This document shows, in pieces, positions 57,803-64,000 of a stretch of 64,000 bases of DNA. Below the pieces are notes generated by a model that was given only the letters and a program-made list of their open reading frames with translations, was not told where the DNA came from and made no database searches. Both the position numbers and the translations under genes were made by a program. Origin of the DNA: SFFI01 sp964398655 (lineage in GTDB: Bacteria; Bacillota; Clostridia; Saccharofermentanales; DTU023); contig CAYNNG010000002.1 of NCBI GenBank assembly GCA_964398655.1, forward strand, positions 1-64,000, read 5' to 3'. Position 1 is the stretch's first letter. Every line of letters starts with the position of its first letter.

Positions 57803-57879
57803 GGGCGCATAGCTCAGCTGGATAGAGCAACGGCCTTCTAAGCCGTAGGTCGCAGGTTCGAATCCTGCTGCGCTCGCCA
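57803..57879 (+). tRNA. tRNA-Arg (TCT)
   Basis: Acceptor GGGCGCA/TGCGCTC with one G-U pair, anticodon loop CTTCTAA (TCT), T arm GGTTCGAATCC, discriminator G, CCA encoded. It is two bases after tRNA-Gly. Confidence 0.96.
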
Positions 57880-57882
57880 GAG

Positions 57883-57911
57883 ACCCTGGAAACCAATTTC
57901 CAGGGTTTTTT
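57883..57911 (+). terminator. Terminator after tRNA-Arg
   Basis: ACCCTGGAAA (57883-57892), CCAA loop, TTTCCAGGGT (57897-57906), then a T-run. Confidence 0.9.
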
Positions 57912-57947
57912 CTTATAAGCCTGGGGAATCAGGATAGAAGAAGCATA

Positions 57948-58038
57948 TGTTATAATGCTTCAGGTTATGACGATCCCTGTGGACCTGGCATTTTGGCCAG
58001 CTTCCCGCAAAATTCAGCCTGTCCACTTATCGGGCAGG
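57948..58038 (+). promoter_or_regulatory. Extended -10 promoter and structured leader of the topoisomerase genes
   Basis: TG-T-TATAAT (57948-57956) is an extended -10 element without a good -35. An inverted repeat AAGCAT/ATGCTT (57941-57946, 57955-57960) encloses it and could be an operator. The 100-nt leader holds a stem CCTGTCC/GGGCAGG (58018-58024, 58032-58038). Confidence 0.55.
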
Positions 58039-58065
58039 GTCCCGCCAAACACAGAAAGGTAACAT

Positions 58066-60054
58066 ATGCCCAAAGCAGGAACTTACAACAATGAGAGCAT
58101 CAGCGCCCTTAAAGGAGCTGACCGGGTACGTAAACGTCCCAGTGTAATTTTTGGCTCAGACGACCTGGCTGGTTGTGAGCATTCATTTTTCGAGATCCTC
58201 TCTAACTCCATAGATGAGGCCCGTGAAGGCTATGGCAAACTGATCACAGTTACTCGCTTTAAAGACTTTTCCTTAGAAGTTGCGGATGAAGGCCGGGGTA
58301 TCCCGCTGGATTATAACAAGAATGAAGATCGCTATAACTGGGAACTGGTTTATTGCGAGCTCTATGCGGGCGGTAAGTACGACAATGTGAGCGGTGGTAC
58401 TTATAAATTCAGTCTGGGCTTAAATGGACTGGGTGCTTGCGCTACTCAGTATGCTTCCGAATATTTTGACGTATCAGTCTATCGCGATGGATTCCATTAC
58501 GAGCTGCATTTTGAAAAGGGTGAGAATATTGGCGGGCTGAAAAAGACTCCTTATACCGGCAAAAAACGTGGGACGAGTCAACGCTGGAAGCCGGACAAAG
58601 AGGTTTTTACGGAGGTAGAAATCCCCTTAGACTACCTGCAGCAGGTCCTGCGTCAGCAGGCTATCATTAACGCGGGTATTAGCTTCCGCCTAATTGATGA
58701 AATTTCTGGCCAGACCTATGACTATTATTATGCCGACGGGATCAAGGGCCATGCCGAAGAACTTCTGGGCCAGGACGCGCTCTCGGAACTTGCCTATTTC
58801 TCCGGCGAAGGCCGGGGTAAGGACCGACAGGATAAAGAAGAATACCTGGTTAAGGCCGAGGTGGTCTTTGCTTTCAGCAACCAGGAGCCGGTCATCGAGT
58901 ACTACCACAACTCGTCCTGGCTGGAATATGGCGGATCGCCCGAACGCGCGGCGCGGTCGGCTTTTGTGGCGGAATTTGATGCGGCGGCTAAGGCGCAGAA
59001 CAAATACCAAAATGAAGAAAGTAAAATTTCCTTCAAAGATATTTCTGATAGCCTGGTCCTGATCATTTCCTCCTTCTCTACCTTTTCTTCCTACGAAAAC
59101 CAAACGAAGAAAGCCATCAATAACCGCTATATCCAAGCCTTCCTCACCGACCTTTTGCGCAATCACCTCCGGGTGTGGTTTATTGAGCACCAGGCTGAGG
59201 CTAACCGTGTCTTGGACCAGATCTTGGTTAACAAACGTTCAAGAGAAAATGCTGAAAAACAAAGACTGAATCTCAAAAAACGCTTAACCGGTCAAATTGA
59301 TAACATCTACCACCGGGTAGATAACTTTGTAGACTGCCGAACCAAGGATGTTAACCGGCGGGAACTCTACATCGTTGAAGGCAACTCTGCCCTCGGCTCG
59401 GTAAAAATGGCCCGAGATGCGGAATTTCAGGCGGTTATTCCCTTAAGAGGGAAGATCCTTAACTGCCTCAAAGCTTCCTATAACCAAATTTTTAAGAATG
59501 ATATCATCATGGATTTGATCAAGCTTCTTGGCTGCGGCATCCATATCGAAGGTAAGAAAAAGCGAGATATTGCAGAGTTTGACCTGGAAAAGCTACTCTG
59601 GGAGAAGATCATTATTTGTACCGACGCTGATGTCGATGGATTTCAAATCCGTACCCTGATCTTAGCCATGTTTTATCGTCTAACCCCAGAATTGATTAAA
59701 GAGGGCAAAATCTACATTGTGGAATCTCCACTTTTTGAGATTACCCACCAAGTAAAAGGCGAAGACCGGTCCTACTTTGCCTACTCAGACCAGGAAAAAA
59801 AGCAAATTGTGGAATCCCTGCCCAAGGGTAAGGTCCATATTCAGCGGTCCAAGGGCTTGGGCGAAAACGAGCCGGAGATGATGTGGCTGACTACCATGAA
59901 TCCAGATACCAGGCGCCTATATCAAGTTTACCCTGAAGACCCGGCCAGCGCGGCTGCCTGCTTCGATACCCTCTTAGGTAATAACTTGGAGGGCCGTAAA
60001 CAGTACATAGCAGACCATGGCCATGAATATATGTCTATGCTGGATGTGATTTAG
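58066..60054 (+). CDS. parE: Type II topoisomerase ATPase subunit, diverged ParE/GyrB-like
   Basis: 662 residues. A GHKL ATPase domain (SFFEILSNSIDEAREG with the Mg-binding Asn, VADEGRGIPLD, LGLNGLGACATQYAS), a transducer domain and a TOPRIM domain (LYIVEGNSALGS, IICTDADVDGFQIRTL) occur in normal order, with QRSKGLGENEPEMMW near the end. TOPRIM EGxSAxG reads EGNSALG where Gly-Gly is usual, and GLHGVG reads GLNGLG, so it lies outside canonical GyrB and ParE. Such a second, diverged topoisomerase pair is known from several Clostridia. It is an operon with the A subunit 24 bases on. Confidence 0.9.
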   Translation: MPKAGTYNNESISALKGADRVRKRPSVIFGSDDLAGCEHSFFEILSNSIDEAREGYGKLITVTRFKDFSLEVADEGRGIPLDYNKNEDRYNWELVYCELYAGGKYDNVSGGTYKFSLGLNGLGACATQYASEYFDVSVYRDGFHYELHFEKGENIGGLKKTPYTGKKRGTSQRWKPDKEVFTEVEIPLDYLQQVLRQQAIINAGISFRLIDEISGQTYDYYYADGIKGHAEELLGQDALSELAYFSGEGRGKDRQDKEEYLVKAEVVFAFSNQEPVIEYYHNSSWLEYGGSPERAARSAFVAEFDAAAKAQNKYQNEESKISFKDISDSLVLIISSFSTFSSYENQTKKAINNRYIQAFLTDLLRNHLRVWFIEHQAEANRVLDQILVNKRSRENAEKQRLNLKKRLTGQIDNIYHRVDNFVDCRTKDVNRRELYIVEGNSALGSVKMARDAEFQAVIPLRGKILNCLKASYNQIFKNDIIMDLIKLLGCGIHIEGKKKRDIAEFDLEKLLWEKIIICTDADVDGFQIRTLILAMFYRLTPELIKEGKIYIVESPLFEITHQVKGEDRSYFAYSDQEKKQIVESLPKGKVHIQRSKGLGENEPEMMWLTTMNPDTRRLYQVYPEDPASAAACFDTLLGNNLEGRKQYIADHGHEYMSMLDVI

Positions 60055-60078
60055 CTTAGGAGATGGAGGTAAGTTAAG

Positions 60079-62361
60079 GTGGCTAAGAAAAAATCTGGCG
60101 GTCAGGCTAATTCGGCCGCCTCGGAAAAAGAACTTCCGACCTATCAAGCTTTTGCTGAAGGCGCTAATCCGGGGGAAACAGAGTTAGTAACCATTACGGA
60201 TACACTTAAGGATAACTACATGCCCTATGCCATGTCAGTTATTGTTTCTCGGGCGATTCCAGAAATAGATGGTTTTAAGCCTTCTCAACGCAAGGTGCTT
60301 TATACCATGTACCGCATGGGCCTCATGCGTGATCAGAGAGCTAAGTCGGCGGATATTGTTGGTCAAACTATGGCCTTTAATCCCCATGGTGACCAGACTA
60401 TCTATGAGACTATGGTACGTATGACCCGGGGCAACGAGGCCCTGCTCCACCCTTGGATTGACTCCAAGGGCAACATGGGCAAAGTGTATTCGCGGGACAT
60501 GCAGTATGCTGCCTACCGTTATACAGAAGCCCGCTTGGATAAGTCTTGCGAGGCCCTGTTTCAGGGCCTGGAAAAGAATGCGGTAGATTTTGTCGATAAC
60601 TATTCTGGCACCTTGCAAGAACCCCTGCTCCTGCCGGCGGCCTTGCCTACCATTTTGATTAACGCTAACCAGGGTATAGCCGTAGGCATGGCCTCCAATA
60701 TCCCTTCCTTTAACCTTAGGGAGGTGTGCGATGCTACACGAGCGCTGATTGAAGATCCTCAAGCAGATATCCTCGAAATCATGCCTGCTCCGGATTTTTC
60801 TACAGGAGCAGCGATTATTTACGACCGTGAACAGATGGCCTCCATTTATGAAACGGGGAGAGGGTCTTTTAAGCTCAAGGCCAAGTGCCAAATTACCAAG
60901 AAACCCCTGCGGATAGAGATTTTGGAAATTCCCTATACTACGACGATTGAAGCCATCATTGAAGAAGTAAATAAAAATGTTAAAAATGGCAAACTCAAGG
61001 AAATAGTGGATATCCGAGATGAAACCGACCTCAAGGGCCTTCGTATAACCCTAGACCTTAAGAAAAATTCTGACCCAGAATTGGTTTTGAAAAAACTCTA
61101 TGCCTTGACTCCTTTGATTTCCTCTTTTGCCTGCAACTGCAATCTCCTGGTGGATAATAAGCCGGGGGTTATGGGGGTGCGGGAAATCCTTTTGGAATGG
61201 CTGTCCTGGCGCCGCATCTGCCTGTCTAGAGAGTTGGCTTTTGACCAGCAAAAGTTAGAAGAAAAGCTGCACCTCCTGAGAGCCTTAGAGGCAGTGCTTT
61301 TGGATATTGACCGGGCTATTCGCATTATCCGCCGGACGGAGAAGGAGGACGAGGTGGTGCCTCACTTGATGGCGGCATTCTCCATTGATGAGGTCCAGGC
61401 AGAATATGTGGCAGAAATTAAACTACGTCACCTTAACCGCGAATATCTCTTACGCCGTACCCAGGAGATTACGGCTCTAGAAGACCAAATCCGCGATATT
61501 GAAGCCATCCTGCACGATCGGAAACGCTTAGACCAGCTGATTTCTACACAGTTGAAAGGCTATGCCCAAACCTATGGGAAGGACCGCAAGACTCAACTGG
61601 TGGCGGCAGAGAAGCTAGAAAGTATTAAGCTTGAGCCGCAGATTGAAGACTACAATCTCAAGCTCTTCTTTACCCAAGAAGGCTACCTAAAGAAGTTACC
61701 GCTGACTTCACTGCGATCTGCCGGTGACCTCAAGGTCAAAGACGAGGACAGGATTATTCAAGAGCTAGAAACCAGCAATAAGTCGGAAATTCTTTTCTTC
61801 TCCGACCAGGGCAATGTTTACAAGCTGTTCTGTTATGAAATTGATGACCATAAGCCCTCGCAATGGGGTGAATTTGCACCAAATATCTTGGAGCTGGAGC
61901 CGGGAGAAAAAATTCTCTTTATCCATGCCACCAAAGATTTCTCAGGCTTCTTGCTTCTAGTCTTTGAGGATGGACGTATGGTAAAGGTCTCGGTGGACAG
62001 CTACGAAACTAAGAATAAACGTAAAAAACTGGTCAATGGCATTTATGGCGGTGCCCCTCTCAAAGCACTTTTCTTTATGGCAGAAGAAAATGGCAATGGG
62101 GACATGCTGGCGGTCTCCAGTCAAAACCGCATGATCCTCCTGGACACGGATTTGGTCCCTTATAAGAAGACAAGGTCCTCGCAAGGCATCCAGGCTTTAG
62201 GCCTAAAGGATAAAAATGTTTTAACCGAAGCTAGCCTGATTTCGCAAGCCAAAGCGGAGGATTATGCCTATTATCGTGTGCGAACCCTTCCGGCCTTTGG
62301 ACGTTTCTTAAAAGACGATTTGCTGCAGGAGAGACAGCTGACTTTAGACTTGCAGGACTAA
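60079..62361 (+). CDS. parC: Type II topoisomerase cleavage subunit, diverged ParC/GyrA-like
   Basis: 760 residues from GTG 60079, nine bases after GGAGG. The winged-helix/tower breakage domain is present: SRAIPEIDGFKPSQRKVLYTM, NPHGDQTIYETMVRM, and AAYRYTEARL with the catalytic tyrosine. A coiled coil (near 405-510) and a C-terminal beta-pinwheel-like region (about 530-740) follow. In the quinolone-determining segment the usual Ser is Gln and the Asp/Glu is Glu (HGDQTIYE). It cuts and religates DNA with the preceding subunit. Whether it relaxes, decatenates or supercoils cannot be told from sequence. Confidence 0.9.
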   Translation: MAKKKSGGQANSAASEKELPTYQAFAEGANPGETELVTITDTLKDNYMPYAMSVIVSRAIPEIDGFKPSQRKVLYTMYRMGLMRDQRAKSADIVGQTMAFNPHGDQTIYETMVRMTRGNEALLHPWIDSKGNMGKVYSRDMQYAAYRYTEARLDKSCEALFQGLEKNAVDFVDNYSGTLQEPLLLPAALPTILINANQGIAVGMASNIPSFNLREVCDATRALIEDPQADILEIMPAPDFSTGAAIIYDREQMASIYETGRGSFKLKAKCQITKKPLRIEILEIPYTTTIEAIIEEVNKNVKNGKLKEIVDIRDETDLKGLRITLDLKKNSDPELVLKKLYALTPLISSFACNCNLLVDNKPGVMGVREILLEWLSWRRICLSRELAFDQQKLEEKLHLLRALEAVLLDIDRAIRIIRRTEKEDEVVPHLMAAFSIDEVQAEYVAEIKLRHLNREYLLRRTQEITALEDQIRDIEAILHDRKRLDQLISTQLKGYAQTYGKDRKTQLVAAEKLESIKLEPQIEDYNLKLFFTQEGYLKKLPLTSLRSAGDLKVKDEDRIIQELETSNKSEILFFSDQGNVYKLFCYEIDDHKPSQWGEFAPNILELEPGEKILFIHATKDFSGFLLLVFEDGRMVKVSVDSYETKNKRKKLVNGIYGGAPLKALFFMAEENGNGDMLAVSSQNRMILLDTDLVPYKKTRSSQGIQALGLKDKNVLTEASLISQAKAEDYAYYRVRTLPAFGRFLKDDLLQERQLTLDLQD

Positions 62362-62428
62362 GGTTTGACCGAGCGTTTTCCCTGGCTATAAACTTAACCA
62401 CATCGGTTCGCGGGGAGGAGAATTTTAC

Positions 62429-64000
62429 TTGCGTAACAAGAAGGATGACTACATTTACCCTCAGGCCAAAAAGCCCCGGCTGTCCCGCAAAACTCTGCTT
62501 AGCCTGGGCATTGTTTTGGCTTTTATAGCCTTAATCCTCGGACTGGTGTACTTCCGGGAAGCGAGGAATGAGCAAGCGGCCATGGGGAATTTTGAAAGAG
62601 CTTTGGCCGACCAGGACTACGCTACTGCGATGGATCTTTATTATCGCGTCCAAGACCAGGCTACAGACCAGGAGCTAAACCCTGCGGACCGGGTCCCCGC
62701 CCAAAGTATGCAGGTAGCCATGGAAGGCAAGGTTGCGGAGTTGGTGGAGGCCAGTCTCCACCGTTTAGAAGCAGGGGAGGCCCTAAGCCCGGCGGAGAAA
62801 AACTGTATTGAAGATTTGCGCTTTTTGTCTTCCATGCAAGTTATTCCTTTTTTGCGCACGAAAACTGAAGATCTCTTGGATGGCAAGCTAGAGCCCAGCC
62901 GCTGGGAAAGTATGCTCTTGGCTTTTTCTGACTTAGAAAATCTGCATAATTACACGCAGGAACTTTTAGAGCAAAAAGCCAGTCTCTTGTCCAAGATAAG
63001 TAAGTTTGAAGAGGCGGGGGAACTAGAGCAGGGAGATAAATGGCAGCTCACCTGGTCGGCTTGGGATGAATTAGCTCAAGACTTTGAGGGGTCTGCTTTT
63101 GCTAGGGAATATGCCTCTTTCCGTTTGTCCGCTTTCCAGGAAAGAGAGTATGCTCATCTGATGACCCTGACGGAGCAAATGATGGAAGCCGAGCAGTACT
63201 ATACCGCATATAGTTTACTTACACTCATGCACGAGGTCTTTCCTGACCGCGCTGCTCTGGCAGAACGTCTGGAGGACTGCAGCAAACTAATTCCCGCGGC
63301 GGTCGATACCTGGCAGGGTGATATCTTAGTCTTGTCTGTCCGTCCCTTGATTGTAAGGCCCGAGCTAGCTTTTGGCCGCAGTACGGAGGCAGGCTATGCC
63401 CAGAGTTCGCTGATTAGCTCGCAGGAGTTTTTGCAGTTGCTGGAGATCCTCTACCGCAATGATTATGTCTTAATATCCAGCCGACAATTCGAGCCATGGC
63501 CGCAGAAGAGGGTAGAGCTTAAAGTCCCCAGCGGGAAGAAACCCTTGCTGCTTATCTTTGACCGCTGGCAATATTCTGTCCTCAATCAGGTTTCAGGCAC
63601 GGCGTCGAAGTTGAGCATTACGGAGGATGGCCAATTAGTCGCCCAAGCGGGGCTTGCTCAAGGTAGGGACTTAGACGCGATCCCCTTGCTAGAGGATTTT
63701 CTGGCTAAGCATCCCGATTTCGCCTTTGACGGTGCGAAGGCACTTTTAGCCCTCAATCTTAAAGAGAACCTTTTGGGCTACGCGGTTAGTCCAGACCAGG
63801 TGGAGGCCAGCAAAGAAGCTTGGAAGCAAGTAGGCCAGACCTATCCTGAGCTCACGGAAGAAGAAATCCTAGGTCAAAGGGAAGAAGTTTCGCAAGTAAT
63901 GACCTATCTGCAGGAACACGGCTGGTCCTTTGCCTCTGCGGGTTATGTGGGTTATGACACAGGCTCCCTGGCTTTGGATGATCTCGTGCCGGAGCTGGAC
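62429..64000 (+). CDS. Polysaccharide-deacetylase-like membrane-anchored protein (3' end outside window)
   Basis: 524 residues visible, open at the window end. The start is TTG 62429, eight bases after GGGGAGGAG. One N-terminal helix (about 22-42), then a mainly helical region with repeat-like pairs (50-290, tetratricopeptide-like in feel), then a region matching clostridial polysaccharide deacetylases: ISSQEFLQLLEILYRNDYVLIS, KPLLLIFDRWQYSVLNQ, HPDFAFDGAKALLALNLKENLLGYAV and SFASAGYVGYDTG. The usual FDD at the metal site reads FDR, so catalysis is doubtful; the HxxxH and later motifs are beyond the end or unseen. It may act on wall polymers. Confidence 0.72.
   Translation, partial: MRNKKDDYIYPQAKKPRLSRKTLLSLGIVLAFIALILGLVYFREARNEQAAMGNFERALADQDYATAMDLYYRVQDQATDQELNPADRVPAQSMQVAMEGKVAELVEASLHRLEAGEALSPAEKNCIEDLRFLSSMQVIPFLRTKTEDLLDGKLEPSRWESMLLAFSDLENLHNYTQELLEQKASLLSKISKFEEAGELEQGDKWQLTWSAWDELAQDFEGSAFAREYASFRLSAFQEREYAHLMTLTEQMMEAEQYYTAYSLLTLMHEVFPDRAALAERLEDCSKLIPAAVDTWQGDILVLSVRPLIVRPELAFGRSTEAGYAQSSLISSQEFLQLLEILYRNDYVLISSRQFEPWPQKRVELKVPSGKKPLLLIFDRWQYSVLNQVSGTASKLSITEDGQLVAQAGLAQGRDLDAIPLLEDFLAKHPDFAFDGAKALLALNLKENLLGYAVSPDQVEASKEAWKQVGQTYPELTEEEILGQREEVSQVMTYLQEHGWSFASAGYVGYDTGSLALDDLVPELD

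Noticed and set aside
60235..60891. A 218-codon minus-strand frame inside the topoisomerase A gene
   Set aside because: Antisense shadow of a conserved gene; no family pattern.

Overview
The window looks like a chromosomal segment of a low-to-mid-GC Gram-positive anaerobe, most likely class Clostridia (Bacillota). The evidence is a fermentative pta-ackA pair, electron-transfer flavoprotein genes, a eukaryote/archaeal-type prolyl-tRNA synthetase, a probable PPi-dependent phosphofructokinase, a sortase, two L,D-transpeptidases, a G5/3D wall protein next to ksgA, nadD-yqeK-rsfS linkage, and Shine-Dalgarno sites with TTGACA/TATAAT promoters throughout. I cannot fix genus or family from sequence alone. 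Genes are dense, mostly on the + strand, and mostly housekeeping. There is no prophage, CRISPR array or intact transposon.

Layout. 1-0.8 kb: two gene fragments (PucR-type regulator and FAD oxidoreductase) joined out of frame. 0.86-6.5 kb: etfBA, pta, ackA, proS (electron transfer, acetate/ATP production, translation). 6.6-9.7 kb (minus): pullulanase and a flippase-like membrane protein. 9.9-14.7 kb: rpmF, der, typA, mltG, then a small A24-type peptidase on the opposite strand. 15.3-18.2 kb: glycogen phosphorylase and a YdbC/PC4 protein. 18.3-21.4 kb: divergent sortase and htpG. 21.7-25.0 kb: wall-active 3D protein, ksgA, a ZapA-like protein and a dUTPase with a large insertion. 25-29.3 kb: a hydrolase-like pseudoenzyme (minus), tsaD, smpB and a tail-anchored PP2C phosphatase, followed by the tmRNA gene, so smpB and ssrA lie about 1.5 kb apart.

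29.8-30.1 kb is an accessory scar with phased tandem repeats. It is followed by an autoregulated MerR gene with a coupled small ORF, a purine permease, and a NYN-LOTUS protein (minus). 33.7-37.5 kb: ppx and ppk (polyphosphate turnover). 37.6-49.5 kb: sugar nucleotidyltransferase, argS, an M3-peptidase-like pseudoenzyme, an RsmF-type methyltransferase, rdgB, an ACT protein, a membrane protein, prfB, nadD-yqeK, rsfS, comEA. 49.6-52.6 kb: tRNA-His/Gln/Lys, a minus-strand thyA-dfrA-ogt cluster, tRNA-Pro. 52.6-57.7 kb: two L,D-transpeptidases, pfp, and a TM/SH3b protein. 57.7-64 kb: tRNA-Gly/Arg, a divergent type II topoisomerase pair, and a polysaccharide-deacetylase-like protein cut by the window end.

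Themes. Glycogen breakdown (pulA, glgP) could feed glycolysis through pfp and end in acetate plus ATP (pta, ackA). Cell-wall remodelling is well represented (mltG, sortase, 3D protein, two LDTs, SH3b protein, deacetylase-like protein). Several proteins have lost canonical catalytic residues (M3 peptidase, alpha/beta hydrolase, deacetylase, Ppx), which is the most unusual property of the window. I found no convincing wholly new system. The best leads are the DnaA-box-like cluster upstream of smpB, the repeat scar at 29.85-30.01 kb, the PP2C with repeated ATG[IV]Y-type motifs, and the pseudoenzymes.
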